A stretch of DNA of 64,000 bases from Bacteroidota bacterium (GCA_023413895.1 JAEZOU010000016.1:1-64000), one strand, 5' to 3'. Counted from the first letter of the stretch, positions 1 through 10,575 are shown. Notes: generated by a model from the sequence alone, not told the origin. Numbers and translations: made by a program.

Positions 1-191
1 GTTTTTGACAGACATTTGAAAGTTGCGAAGTTTCAGAACGTCAAAACAAAAGCGTAGTAAACGCCTTTTTAATATGTCTGCTATTCTACAAAACGCAGAT
101 AGCGCTTGTAAAATATGCGGCGCAAAAATAATAAAAAAATCTCTTGTACGAAAAAAAATTTCTTAATTTTTCGAATTCTATTACAAATAAA

Positions 192-220
192 AAAGCGCAC
201 TCATTCGTTGAGCGCGCTTT
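192..220 (-). terminator. Rho-independent terminator of the giant adhesin gene
   Basis: The 7-bp stem AAAGCGC/GCGCTTT continues after one A/C mismatch as CTC/GAG around a 7-base loop. On the minus strand it is followed by a T-run, and it lies about 20 bases beyond the stop of the gene ending at 242. Bases 1-180 hold no recognisable gene; an A/T-rich stretch with a weak hairpin near 50-75 may end a gene lying outside the window. Confidence 0.8.
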
Positions 221-241
221 GAGTATAGAGTGCTATAACGA

Positions 242-3200
242 TTATCTCTTTACAAATCGTTTCGTTACAACTCCTTCGGCAGCATTAATGCGCACTAAGT
301 AGATGCCGTTTGCCAAGTGTGAAACGTCAACTTGTGCTGTGGTGCTTTCGAGGGTAGTAGTTGCGATCAACTTGCCGTAAGCGTCGAAGAGTTGCATTTC
401 AGCGCCTACTAAGCGACTATCAGCCACGCGAATCTGCACTTGTGAAGTTGCTGGATTTGGATAGAGAACTACCGCTGCGTTGAGGTCGTTTTCTTCAATT
501 CCAGTTTCCTCTACAAATTCAACTGCTATAGTGTGATTTGCTACGATATTAGAGAAGGTGTAGCTGTTGTCTGCAGGAATTGCAGTTTCCACATCATCCA
601 CCCATAAATGGTCAATTACTGCGCCTGCGTCAGCAGTGAATGTAAAGGTTGCGTTGTCGCCTTCGTTCACGGTAATTGCGCCGGTCGGAGTGATGGTTCC
701 AGGACCTGTAGCGGTAGCCGTAATGGTGTATGTGTTTACTTGCGCTGCCAAAGTGGTGAACGGAATTTCAGCAGACCAATCGCTTTCGTTGCCATTGCCA
801 CAAACCGATTTTACGCGAACTACATAGTTGGTTGAAGCGGTCAAGCCCGAAATGGTATATGTAGGTACGTTCAAAGTTGCAGAAGCTGTCCAACTACTAG
901 CTGTTGCGGCTTTGTATTCTACAATCCAATTTGTTTCTGGAGAGTTCCAAGTTACTACCGCAGAAGTTTCCGCTGGAGTAACCTGAACGTTTGTAGGAAC
1001 ATCACAAGGATCAACTACTACTCTTTCACCAATCAAAATCTCATCAATTGCAACCCCATAGCCATAATTTGATTTTGCCTCGAAAGCCAACTGATAGTAT
1101 GCAGATGGATTAGGTAACGACAAACTATCAAGAGTCCAAGTATTTACGGTTTCAGTGTGAGATGTTAGCAATTGCCAACTTCCAGTTGCACTATTTCTAT
1201 AATAGATACTAAATTCATCTGTTGTTTCATCCCAATTTGGATTTGCATACCAGAAGGTAAGGGTCGGCTCCGACAATTGAGTTAAATCGAAAATAGGAGA
1301 AATTAACCTTGAGGAGTTTTCATTATAATTATAAGATGCAAAGTGTGCATTATAAGAACCTGCATACGCATCTGATAAGGAGGAACCTGTTCCTGTTCCG
1401 TTATTAATTCTCCAATTCTCTGTACCACTCAAATACTCTTGACTCCAACATTCAGGAAGTAATGGATTTTCAAAACCTTCATTGTATGGAAAAGCAGAAA
1501 CTATATCACATTCGGTTGTAAAGGTTACCACATCAGACCAATTTGATTGTTCTGTTACACTGCAGTTTGCTCGTACATAAAGATCGTAAGTAGTGGCAGA
1601 AGTAAGTCCTGAAATCACTAAAGAATCATCAGTAGCCACAATAGCCGTGCCTTGTCCAAGTATGAAGCCAGCAGGACCGTACTCAATATTCCATTGCGTT
1701 GCAGTACCCATTTCCTGCCAAGTAGCTATTACAGAATTATTTGTAATACTTTCAGCCAAAACATTAATAGGTGTAGCACAAGACTCTAATGTAGTAAATG
1801 TTGCAGAATTTGACCAATTTGAATAGTTGTTGTTTCCGCAAGATGTTCTTACATAAACGGTATAGGTAGTTTCTGCAGTAAGGTTAGAAATTGTGAAAAT
1901 CGTATCTGAAATTTCTACTGGAGTTAATGTATTAGGATTTTCTCCAGTTGAAGTAATTACATATTCCCAAGCGCTATCCTCATTGCGTGCTGAAACGAAA
2001 TGAAGTTGAGCAGCAGTAGGATGCACACTCTCTGCAACTAAGTTATATGGACGCGCACAAGAGAAGGAAGAGATCTGAATAGAGTCGATAATGGCAGGAG
2101 GATTGTTGCTGGTAGAATTATCATTTTTCCAACAGAAGTAGAGACGTTGTACCCTATCAGAATAGGATTCATCTAACAAGATAGAGAATCGTTGCCATTC
2201 ACTACTACTATGCAATGCTTCACCTAATTGTACTGCACCCGCAGGTGGTGTAACTAAATCACTTACATTCGATGCATGAACTTCTACAGGATTACCTAAA
2301 TAAAGCGTTAGATTATCATAAATATGCTCTCCATTACATCTCCAATTAAATGAAAGTTCATATTCAGAAGCTTCATTAAAGATAATGTCACGATAAGCCC
2401 AAACTACGGTATTGAAACCATTATAATTTGCATTTGTTCCATCGTAGGAAACAAATAATACAGAATCGTTACCATTATCAAGAGTGTTAATATGCCATTT
2501 ATTTACAGCTTCACCATTTACCAATACCCAATTACTATTTTCTTCTGCTGATTCAAAGTTATGAAAATAAGGCGTTTCAGCAAGGTTATCATGGGTTGTC
2601 ATAAATGAGATATTTGTCCAACTGCTAAATGAGTCTCCATCAGGACAAACACTGCGCAAATAAACTGTGTAGGAGGTGTTAGGTTGAAGATCCTCCAACT
2701 CGTAACCATTGGTATTCACTATAGTATAGTCGGAAAAATCTATATTTTCAGCTCCTTCTACCACAATAACATTCCAAGTAGTAATATCTTCTGCATCTGT
2801 CCACGATAAAGTAGCCCTATCAGATCTTATTCCAGAAACAGTCAACGATTGTGGCGTATTGCAATGAGGAAGAAAATCTACAAAAACCTCATCAACATAG
2901 GTTTCGTCATAGCCCCAATTTGTATCATGATGTTTAAATGCAATATATTTACCTGAACCTGTATAGCTTTCAAAACTTACATTATATGCTAAATATTGCG
3001 CAGTCAGTTCAATTGTATCTACAGCAACAAAAGAGCTTCCATTAACAGAATCCATTACACCTACAAGAATTGGAGTAACGGAATTGTTTGAAGATTTTGC
3101 TTTGAAACTGATTTGTAGTGTATTAACGGGTAATGTAAAATCCAATTCTGGTAACAAAGCATAAATAGGAGTTGTAGATGAGTAGAACCGCAACGCATTA

Positions 3201-6200
3201 TTTCCAGATGAACCGCCGAAAGTAGTTACAGAAGGCGATGTTGTAAGTGTTGTTGTTGCAAAGATTCTCTGCCAACAAATCGGAAATTCTTCTGCTTCAT
3301 ACTCCTCAAAGTTTTCCATAAGCGGCATTGTATTTACGGTTGCACACTCGGTAAAAGCTGATGTAGTAATATACAGACTTTGGTCATAACCACAATCCGA
3401 ACGCAAATAGATTGTATATTCTGTATTAGGCTCCAAATTGAAGAAAGTATAGGTAGTATCATAAATATCGACAGGCATTTCATTCTCAATAGAAGCACCT
3501 GCTGGAACAATAATTGCTTGCCAAGCCATCTCGTCAGCGCCTGCCTGCCAAGCAATGGTGATCTCATGGGTTTGAGCATCTGTAACCATTAAATTCTCAG
3601 GACGAGTACAAACTGTATATGGATTGATAGCAAAATTGTCAATTCTAATGGTATTTGTTGCATTGTAAGTTGAAGAACCGATATAAAAAGCTATCATTAT
3701 ATTATTCATATAAGGCTCATTATTCTGATTTTCTAAAGGAATAATAATATGATTTACACTTCCAGCCAAATCATTCAACACGCGATCGGCTTGCGGTGCA
3801 TTACTCCAAATAAAAGCATTATCTCTTGACCAAGTAGCTCCATTATCTGTAGAAATTACAATTGCAAATTCATCATCATAATTGTTGGTAGAAATAGCAT
3901 CATTTAAGTTATATCCTGTCAACATCAAATCCAATTCCAACTGATAGAGTTGACTTCCTTCACCCAAATTAATTAATGGTGTAATAAGCCATTGTTTATT
4001 AGTACCAGAAAGAGAACCTCCAAAATGTTCTTCCATTCCCGCTACCATTTCTGAATTTTGTGGCATCCAGAAAGAAAAAGCAACATCGTATGATAGTAAT
4101 GAATTCGCATCTAAAGAGCCACTTGCTACTTTCCAACAAGAGTTGGGGAGTATGTTTACGGAAAAATCAGGAGCAGGAAGGTCATTGAAGCCTTCAAAAT
4201 AAGGAATACTATCTGGCACACATAATGTTGTAAACTCTACCAATTCACTTGCAAAACTTGTATCAGTATTACAAAGTGTACGTACAACTAATTGATAATC
4301 AGTTTCTGCCTGCAAACCATCCAAAACAATCGGATTTTCACTTACCTGAACTTCCGTCCAATCTTCTGAACCTGTACGATAGCTAATAAGCCACTCACTT
4401 GCTGTACTTGCCCACGATACAATGGCATCGGTGGCACCAGGCACTACGACAACATTTGAAGGAATATGACAAGTGATAGGAGTTACACTGATATTGTCAA
4501 CCGATGCAGCATATCCACTTCCACTGAAATCATCATTTTTCCAAATAAATGCCAATCTTCTCACAGTTCCTTTAATATTCTCTGCATCAATAATAGCAGT
4601 AACTGTAGCATAAGTATCGGAAGTGGATAACTTATAACTATTATTATCCAATTTATATCTCTCTACCCAATCTGGAAGAACTCCGTTAGGATTCAAGTTG
4701 TCAAGAGAGATACTTAAAGGCAACAAACAAACACTTAAATCATCATAGTTTCCTTCACCTACACATCTCCAATCAAAAGAAAATAAATATTGTTCCGCTT
4801 CAGTCATCGCAAGATCCACGTATGCAACAACCAAACTAGGCTCGCTGGTTACATATTCGTTAGTAAGACCATTGTTTTTAGTGATATATAAAGATTTTGC
4901 ACCTTGACTAGCCGCTGCAGTTCCAATATACCATTTATTAGTCAAGTTGCTGTCTTGCATCATTACCCAAGCACTATTCACATCTTCACTTTCAAAATCA
5001 CATTCAAATGGCAATTGTTGAAGATTCATAAAAGGAATTGTACAAACAATGGTATCACTCCAATCTCCATCACATGCTTGTCTTACCGAAAATGTGTAAG
5101 AAATGTTGGGTTGCAAATTTTCAATAATGATTGGAAATGACGAAGAATAATCTACAGAAACAATAGTTGCTGTTACTACATCGAAAGGCATATTTCCAGT
5201 GGGCGCATACGCAATTTCCCATCCTTGCCCCGCTGAATTATCTACAGAAAAATTGACAGCAATACTTGTTTCCCCTGCTGGGTTTACCTCCACATTATAA
5301 ACATCAGGACATGTTGGCATTGTAGAAACTACAACAGAATCGATAAAGAGTTGCGACCCTCCTGGCAATGTATTTCTTACAAATGCCAATCGATAATTAC
5401 CAATACATGCACCCAAAGATAGCTCGTAGGCTACCCATTCGTCAGTAGCAATGGTAGAAGGTTTGATACAATAAGCATTTGCTAATACATCATCGAAATT
5501 GGTTACGTCACCATTGCCTACAAAAACTGAATATATGCTGAAATCATCCGTATAACTCAAGTGTGATTTCTTCACAAAAAAATTCAAACGTTCATTTCCT
5601 GTCAAAGAAAGAATCGGCGTAAGAAGCCAATCATTATTCACATCTTCATTTTCATTACTCATGGTTCCAAACATACTTGCACAACTATTTCCAGACACAG
5701 ATTCATAATGTTTTAACTCCCATCGACCTGGTGTTGACCCATAGTTAAAGTTTAACCAACACATCGGCGCACTACTGTTTCCTGCGGTACTTTCTACAGA
5801 AATCCATTCTCCCTCAAAATTTTCTATCCAAGGAAATGTATAAACAACATCACAACTAGTATAGAAATATGAAACTGGTGTTGGTAAGCCGTATTCTTCG
5901 CTACCACAATCAGTAGTTAAATAATATTGGTACCTTGTCCCTGATGCTAAACCCGTTAGTGTATAACCTTCACTTGGAATACTTACAACTGAGTAACTAG
6001 CATCTGATAATGCTTTATAATAAAGCATATAAGCAGTAACTGAAGGATCTGAATAAGGAGTAATACGTACTGAATTATTGCTTATTTCAGAAATTTGAAC
6101 AGAATCCACTTCAGGGCAGACAATCTCTTTCAATACAATATCATCAATTGCGGGTGCTGGATTTCTACCATTAGCAGCATCACTATAAAAGAAGAAATAG

Positions 6201-7306
6201 ATTCTACGTACAGAACCAGCATACTCTTCTGCATCCAAAACAAAGGTTTCGTGAGTCCATTCTGCACCATTGCCATAGAAAGTTCCCAATAATGCTGTAC
6301 CAGGAATTTCCAAATAATAATCACCTTCTCCCGCTTGAACTGGAGAAACATCACCCGCATACACCTTTATAGGTTCACAATAAACAGATTCTCCTTGGTT
6401 TTTCCAATAAAACGAAAAAAGAAAATCATTTGTAGTAGCAGGAAAATTGATGTCACGATAAGCATATACTGAACTTACTGCCGTTGTGTCATAACTATTC
6501 GTTACTCCATTATCATTTGAAATATATAGTGCTTTTTGACCATCTTCTGTATGATTTACCGCTGCTCCTATTCTCCACTGATTGGTTTCTGTTCCATTTG
6601 ACAATTCCCATTGCGCTGCCTCATCGGTATCTTCAAAATCGCAGATATATGGCATTGTCGCTGGTGCTTGTGACGTTGTAAAAGAGAATGTTGTCCATTC
6701 ACTATAATCATTTGTTGAAGCATCACAAACTGCTCGCAAACTTACATTATAAGTAGTTTCAGACATCAATCCTGTAAAAGTATAGAATGTATCTTGCACT
6801 AAATATGGATTTAAAGTATCTGGCTCTGATGTACCAATAGCAATTTGGTACTGCGTTGCTTCTGTCGAATTCCAACTAATAGTTGCTGAGTTCTGATTTA
6901 TCGAGATATGATTGGGAGTTGTTGGAAAACATCCTGAGCAATTACCGTAAAACGAGAAAATTTGTCCATTGCCTAAACTCTGCGCATCGGAACAAAGGTA
7001 AACGATATTTCCTAAAACATCTAGTATTTCAAAACTAGCCTCACTAGCATACATACCTTGATGCCAATGTATTGTATATTGTAAACCATGGGTAATAGGA
7101 AGTGTTTGTGTTGCACTATAACCAGACTCGAATGTAAAGGTTCCAACGGTTACTCCCCCCTGTCTAATTTCCATAGAAAGACCATCCCAACCATCACCAT
7201 ACGTATCATGCATATTAACAGTATACATACAAGTTTGGGCTTGCAAATTCCATCCCAAAACTATACCTAATAAAAAGAGGTAGAAAATGAGAACTTTTTT
7301 CATCAT
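242..7306 (-). CDS. Giant secreted fn3/cleaved-adhesin repeat protein, T9SS cargo
   Basis: A 2354-residue exported surface protein. A signal peptide (about residues 1-24, ending LQAQ) is followed by a module with the motif DTYGDGWDG. About nine fibronectin type III-like units follow, each ending in a strand such as TTYNVSLRAVC. They mostly alternate with about seven jelly-roll modules (starts like LPFECDFES, ends like IDDI) that resemble gingipain cleaved-adhesin/MAM domains. Near residue 2190 there is a bacterial-repeat domain, and the last ~80 residues form a type A T9SS sorting domain (VLYPNPATS to KRFVKR). The protein is probably exported by T9SS and anchored or released at the surface, for adhesion or substrate binding; no catalytic domain is visible. 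Starts at 7306 and 7303 are equivalent. It is transcribed alone, with a TATCTTTG -7 box at 7383-7390. The 3' end looks more GC-rich than the middle. Confidence 0.9.
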   Translation of the reverse strand: MMKKVLIFYLFLLGIVLGWNLQAQTCMYTVNMHDTYGDGWDGLSMEIRQGGVTVGTFTFESGYSATQTLPITHGLQYTIHWHQGMYASEASFEILDVLGNIVYLCSDAQSLGNGQIFSFYGNCSGCFPTTPNHISINQNSATISWNSTEATQYQIAIGTSEPDTLNPYLVQDTFYTFTGLMSETTYNVSLRAVCDASTNDYSEWTTFSFTTSQAPATMPYICDFEDTDEAAQWELSNGTETNQWRIGAAVNHTEDGQKALYISNDNGVTNSYDTTAVSSVYAYRDINFPATTNDFLFSFYWKNQGESVYCEPIKVYAGDVSPVQAGEGDYYLEIPGTALLGTFYGNGAEWTHETFVLDAEEYAGSVRRIYFFFYSDAANGRNPAPAIDDIVLKEIVCPEVDSVQISEISNNSVRITPYSDPSVTAYMLYYKALSDASYSVVSIPSEGYTLTGLASGTRYQYYLTTDCGSEEYGLPTPVSYFYTSCDVVYTFPWIENFEGEWISVESTAGNSSAPMCWLNFNYGSTPGRWELKHYESVSGNSCASMFGTMSNENEDVNNDWLLTPILSLTGNERLNFFVKKSHLSYTDDFSIYSVFVGNGDVTNFDDVLANAYCIKPSTIATDEWVAYELSLGACIGNYRLAFVRNTLPGGSQLFIDSVVVSTMPTCPDVYNVEVNPAGETSIAVNFSVDNSAGQGWEIAYAPTGNMPFDVVTATIVSVDYSSSFPIIIENLQPNISYTFSVRQACDGDWSDTIVCTIPFMNLQQLPFECDFESEDVNSAWVMMQDSNLTNKWYIGTAAASQGAKSLYITKNNGLTNEYVTSEPSLVVAYVDLAMTEAEQYLFSFDWRCVGEGNYDDLSVCLLPLSISLDNLNPNGVLPDWVERYKLDNNSYKLSTSDTYATVTAIIDAENIKGTVRRLAFIWKNDDFSGSGYAASVDNISVTPITCHIPSNVVVVPGATDAIVSWASTASEWLISYRTGSEDWTEVQVSENPIVLDGLQAETDYQLVVRTLCNTDTSFASELVEFTTLCVPDSIPYFEGFNDLPAPDFSVNILPNSCWKVASGSLDANSLLSYDVAFSFWMPQNSEMVAGMEEHFGGSLSGTNKQWLITPLINLGEGSQLYQLELDLMLTGYNLNDAISTNNYDDEFAIVISTDNGATWSRDNAFIWSNAPQADRVLNDLAGSVNHIIIPLENQNNEPYMNNIMIAFYIGSSTYNATNTIRIDNFAINPYTVCTRPENLMVTDAQTHEITIAWQAGADEMAWQAIIVPAGASIENEMPVDIYDTTYTFFNLEPNTEYTIYLRSDCGYDQSLYITTSAFTECATVNTMPLMENFEEYEAEEFPICWQRIFATTTLTTSPSVTTFGGSSGNNALRFYSSTTPIYALLPELDFTLPVNTLQISFKAKSSNNSVTPILVGVMDSVNGSSFVAVDTIELTAQYLAYNVSFESYTGSGKYIAFKHHDTNWGYDETYVDEVFVDFLPHCNTPQSLTVSGIRSDRATLSWTDAEDITTWNVIVVEGAENIDFSDYTIVNTNGYELEDLQPNTSYTVYLRSVCPDGDSFSSWTNISFMTTHDNLAETPYFHNFESAEENSNWVLVNGEAVNKWHINTLDNGNDSVLFVSYDGTNANYNGFNTVVWAYRDIIFNEASEYELSFNWRCNGEHIYDNLTLYLGNPVEVHASNVSDLVTPPAGAVQLGEALHSSSEWQRFSILLDESYSDRVQRLYFCWKNDNSTSNNPPAIIDSIQISSFSCARPYNLVAESVHPTAAQLHFVSARNEDSAWEYVITSTGENPNTLTPVEISDTIFTISNLTAETTYTVYVRTSCGNNNYSNWSNSATFTTLESCATPINVLAESITNNSVIATWQEMGTATQWNIEYGPAGFILGQGTAIVATDDSLVISGLTSATTYDLYVRANCSVTEQSNWSDVVTFTTECDIVSAFPYNEGFENPLLPECWSQEYLSGTENWRINNGTGTGSSLSDAYAGSYNAHFASYNYNENSSRLISPIFDLTQLSEPTLTFWYANPNWDETTDEFSIYYRNSATGSWQLLTSHTETVNTWTLDSLSLPNPSAYYQLAFEAKSNYGYGVAIDEILIGERVVVDPCDVPTNVQVTPAETSAVVTWNSPETNWIVEYKAATASSWTASATLNVPTYTISGLTASTNYVVRVKSVCGNGNESDWSAEIPFTTLAAQVNTYTITATATGPGTITPTGAITVNEGDNATFTFTADAGAVIDHLWVDDVETAIPADNSYTFSNIVANHTIAVEFVEETGIEENDLNAAVVLYPNPATSQVQIRVADSRLVGAEMQLFDAYGKLIATTTLESTTAQVDVSHLANGIYLVRINAAEGVVTKRFVKR

Positions 7307-7382
7307 AATTACGTTTAAATATTTTTATAAATTACTAATTATCAATACTTTTTAATGAGAAAATCATATTTTTAATAGTTGG

Positions 7383-7390
7383 CAAAGATA
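7383..7390 (-). promoter_or_regulatory. Sigma-ABfr-type -7 box for the giant adhesin gene
   Basis: On the minus strand this reads TATCTTTG, a full match to TAnnTTTG, about 75 bases upstream of the start at 7306. No clear TTTG -33 box was found at the usual distance. Confidence 0.5.
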
Positions 7391-7431
7391 TATTTTAAAT
7401 TGATGTTTTCATCTAAAAAAGAACATAAAAA

Positions 7432-7459
7432 AAGAGATTTGACAACTGCCAAATCTCTT
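7432..7459 (-). terminator. Rho-independent terminator after the FadL-like gene
   Basis: A perfect 10-bp stem, AAGAGATTTG/CAAATCTCTT, with an 8-base loop. On the minus strand a T-run follows. It lies 20 bases past the stop of the gene ending at 7479. Confidence 0.85.
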
Positions 7460-7478
7460 CATTTTTATCATTACAACT

Positions 7479-8924
7479 TTAAAATTTAAATTCGCAAGAA
7501 ACCACAACTTTGTGAGAGGAATATCTCAAAATTGATTCTTCAACATATTGAGGATTATAGAACCAGAATTTTTCTCCTGAAGTAGCGTAAATATATGCTA
7601 CATCAAAAGCGAAAATTTTACCTCTATAACCTAATCCTGCAGAAATACTTTGACACGAAGCACTTAAACTTTTATCCTTGTAGGGTGATGTCTGAAATTT
7701 ATATCCTGCACGGACTTGAAACTTCTCTGTCAAATTAAATTCAGCTCCAACCCTCGCTATATGAGAGAGCTTTAACGCCTCACGGATTTGTTGATTTTCA
7801 GCAGAATATGTATAATCATCAAAATAAATATAGGGTGATAAACGCGCAGCACCATAATTTGCAATTTCATATTCTGCGCTAATAAATGCACGCTTTTTAA
7901 TTAAAAAGGCAGCATTAAACATAGCTCGCATCGGTGTAACCAATTTGAAGTAATTAAAGTTAGTAAAGCTCTTCTCAACAGAAGCACTATCTCCCACCGA
8001 ACTCATATCGCGAGTAAGATTATATTTTAATTTTCCATAGTAAGTCGGTGTATGGAATGCAAAGCCAAATCTTACGAATTTAGCAGGTTGATATAATAAC
8101 CCCAATTTTAAATTAATACCTACTCCATTAATTTTCAAATTATCTTTTATTGTTAATTCTTGAAAGATAGGAATTTGATTATACTCATCTTTCTCAACAT
8201 ATCTTGAATATTCTGAGTAACTGATAAAAGGCACCCCCATAGTTGCGCCTAAATAGAGTTTGTTATCCCAATTAGATCCTACTGAAATTGTCATCTCGTC
8301 AATTCCACCATTTGTCGTTACGGAATAACGCTGATTCATAGTGGCATCATTATGTAAATAGCCATATTGAAGATTTGAAATATCTGTCGGGTCAATCAAA
8401 TAGGATTCCCAAGCAAACAAAGCCTCATCAATCATATCTTCTGGAACATAGCCATTTGCTAAATCTGCAAAATGCATTCCAACAGAACTATTACTTTTGC
8501 CATCAACAATAAATTTTCTTTGATTAAAATCTGCTACTCTATTGCATCCAAACGCAAATTGAAACTGCTCCCATCGTGTATTGTCAATATTTCCCAATGC
8601 CAAAACAATTCCCGCACTTGACACAGTATATTTGGTTGTTGTATAGAAATTTGTATTATCTATAAAACGAGAAGCTACATTGTTAAAAGAGAGGTGAATA
8701 GGAGAAAAAGAGATAGAAGATTTCTTGAAAACACCTAATGAAGCTGGATTAGTGCTTACTGATGAAAAATCGCTTCCAACGGCACCAAAAGCACCTCCTG
8801 CTCCCATAAAACGAGCACTTCCTTGCCAATCCAAATTTGAAAAACGGAACGCATCCACTTCACTCTGTGAAAAAATGAATAGCGAACTTATTGTCAAACA
8901 AACTATTAATATTATCTTTTTCAT
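7479..8924 (-). CDS. FadL/OmpP1-like outer-membrane beta-barrel protein
   Basis: A 481-residue protein with a cleavable signal peptide (about 1-20, ending FS-Q). The N-terminus GAGGAFGAVG followed by NPASLG is typical of the Bacteroidetes branch of the OmpP1/FadL/TodX barrel family. Alternating amphipathic strands run to the C-terminus, which ends in the aromatic pattern VVSCEFKF expected for barrel insertion. The cargo is unknown; related proteins import hydrophobic compounds or act as T9SS accessory barrels. It lies 14 bases downstream of the Tyr/Ser-rich lipoprotein gene on the same strand, so the two are probably co-transcribed. The exact subfamily is uncertain. Confidence 0.75.
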   Translation of the reverse strand: MKKIILIVCLTISSLFIFSQSEVDAFRFSNLDWQGSARFMGAGGAFGAVGSDFSSVSTNPASLGVFKKSSISFSPIHLSFNNVASRFIDNTNFYTTTKYTVSSAGIVLALGNIDNTRWEQFQFAFGCNRVADFNQRKFIVDGKSNSSVGMHFADLANGYVPEDMIDEALFAWESYLIDPTDISNLQYGYLHNDATMNQRYSVTTNGGIDEMTISVGSNWDNKLYLGATMGVPFISYSEYSRYVEKDEYNQIPIFQELTIKDNLKINGVGINLKLGLLYQPAKFVRFGFAFHTPTYYGKLKYNLTRDMSSVGDSASVEKSFTNFNYFKLVTPMRAMFNAAFLIKKRAFISAEYEIANYGAARLSPYIYFDDYTYSAENQQIREALKLSHIARVGAEFNLTEKFQVRAGYKFQTSPYKDKSLSASCQSISAGLGYRGKIFAFDVAYIYATSGEKFWFYNPQYVEESILRYSSHKVVVSCEFKF

Positions 8925-8938
8925 AGCTTTTCTTTTAA

Positions 8939-10498
8939 CTATCTTCTACTATGTGAACTACTTCTTGAACTTGAAGAACTGCCACCTCTGGAACTGCTTG
9001 AAGAGGAAGATGAACCGCGGCTTGATGACGAATAACTGCTACGATTTGAAGAACTACTTGATGAACGACTATAAGAACTACTATTACTAGAGGGTCTTGA
9101 ACTGCTGTTGTATGAACTACTTGTTCCGGATGGCCTATTGTTGTTCGAATTGGTATTGGCAGGTCGCGCACTACTATTCGTATTGGAGGGTCTATTGTTG
9201 TTCGAATTGTTTGATGGTCGTGAGTTAACAGGTTGTTTATTGCTTGTGCTATTGTTATAAGTAGGACGACTATTGTTACTATTTGTTGGTTTATGTGAGC
9301 TATTTTGATTTGTCGGACGAGTAGTAGTAGTAGGTTGCTTATTAGTATTGTTATTGTATGTTGGGCGAGTATTGTTATTCGCAGGTTGTTTATTACCGGT
9401 ATTATTGTTATAAGTTGGTGTAGAAGGTTGTTTATTATTAGTAGTAGTATTTGGATTTACTCTATTTCCCGTATTTGCAGGTTGCTTATTAGTAGTATTA
9501 TTTGGATTTACTCTATCTCCTGTATTTGTAGGTTGTTTTACTCCTGCATTATTGGTAACATTAGGCACTCTGTCTGACGTTGATGTTGTATTTTCTATCT
9601 TACTTGTTCTTCCTGATGAAGTTGTCATATTAGGAGTATTTGCAACAAGAGTAGCATAATTTTCATTGAAAGTTGTAGGAAAAACAGACCGAGAAGAAGA
9701 TGCACCATACTCCCTTCCGTCATTCTCTTTATCGTCAGTGATTAATGGTCTGCGAACACCATTCGATGCAATAACATTATTACGATGACCATAATAGAAG
9801 GAGTGATTACTATCGAAATTATTATGATAATAACCCGCATTAAAGCCGGCATAATATCCATCATTAAATCCATGATAATAACCATGATTATAACCTGAGT
9901 AATAGTGGTTGTGGTGATGATGGTATGGACGGTGACAATCCCAGCCCCATCCGTAGCAGAAGCCATAGTTATAATAACCCCAATCGTAATAATAAGGACG
10001 ATAATAATAGGTTGGCCACCACCAATTGTAACCTAAATAGATACTACAGCCCCAACTTGATGGACAATAATCGTACCAATACATGTTTGTAAAATAGGGG
10101 TCATAATATGACCAACCATCATAAACATTGGTATGGAAACGACGGATACGACTCGTATAATAATAGTCGTAGTAATCATCAGAATCATAGTAGTAATTAT
10201 TGGTTACATACGTATTACCATTTTCATCATAGTAATTTTCGGAATATCCACCATCATTATAACCAGAATTATCCTCGTAATAGTATTCTGAATTATTATC
10301 GCTATAATAGTTTTGCGTATCATCGGGATACGAATTATAATTTGGGGTTTCCGTGTACGTATTAGTATTTTCTACTGGTTTTGGCTTTCTGTATTGTTCA
10401 TCTCTTGTTGAGGTATATATGTCATCATAATAAACAAAAGTACCTATTTGACAAGAGGTAAATAATACAACTGCAAATAATAACATTAACTTTTTCAT
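8939..10498 (-). CDS. Low-complexity lipoprotein, Tyr/His-rich middle and Asn/Ser-rich tail
   Basis: A 519-residue lipoprotein with lipobox LFTSC (Cys16). Residues ~45-240 are extremely rich in Tyr, Asp, Trp, Gly and His, with runs such as YYYEDN and HHHHNH. Residues ~300-440 carry degenerate repeats of the type RPTYNNNT-NKQP. The last ~80 residues are almost only Ser, Arg and Gly. No catalytic domain is recognised. The composition suggests a disordered, surface- or periplasm-exposed polymer, possibly metal- or wall-binding; this is inference. A strong Shine-Dalgarno GGAGG (10505-10509) sits 6 bases before the start, unusual for this phylum. It is the first gene of a pair with the FadL-like barrel. 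Confidence 0.75.
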   Translation of the reverse strand: MKKLMLLFAVVLFTSCQIGTFVYYDDIYTSTRDEQYRKPKPVENTNTYTETPNYNSYPDDTQNYYSDNNSEYYYEDNSGYNDGGYSENYYDENGNTYVTNNYYYDSDDYYDYYYTSRIRRFHTNVYDGWSYYDPYFTNMYWYDYCPSSWGCSIYLGYNWWWPTYYYRPYYYDWGYYNYGFCYGWGWDCHRPYHHHHNHYYSGYNHGYYHGFNDGYYAGFNAGYYHNNFDSNHSFYYGHRNNVIASNGVRRPLITDDKENDGREYGASSSRSVFPTTFNENYATLVANTPNMTTSSGRTSKIENTTSTSDRVPNVTNNAGVKQPTNTGDRVNPNNTTNKQPANTGNRVNPNTTTNNKQPSTPTYNNNTGNKQPANNNTRPTYNNNTNKQPTTTTRPTNQNSSHKPTNSNNSRPTYNNSTSNKQPVNSRPSNNSNNNRPSNTNSSARPANTNSNNNRPSGTSSSYNSSSRPSSNSSSYSRSSSSSSNRSSYSSSSRGSSSSSSSSRGGSSSSSRSSSHSRR

Positions 10499-10504
10499 AA
10501 TGAA

Positions 10505-10509
10505 CCTCC
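10505..10509 (-). promoter_or_regulatory. Canonical Shine-Dalgarno site of the Tyr/Ser-rich lipoprotein
   Basis: On the minus strand this reads AAAAGGAGGTTC just before the start, with 6 bases between GGAGG and ATG. Most genes in this window lack such a site, so it probably marks high expression and fixes the start at 10498. Confidence 0.6.
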
Positions 10510-10575
10510 TTTTATTTTGAATTCATAATTGTATGACAACTAATTCTTCCAAAGGTTAAATAACGAATATATTTT

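Noticed and set aside
1..180. Possible end of an upstream gene
   Set aside because: No reading frame with protein-like content; only a weak hairpin, so nothing is called.
9200..9560. Repeated DNA that might be a CRISPR-like array
   Set aside because: The repeats are in frame, degenerate and encode the TYNNNT-NKQP protein repeats; there are no constant-length spacers.
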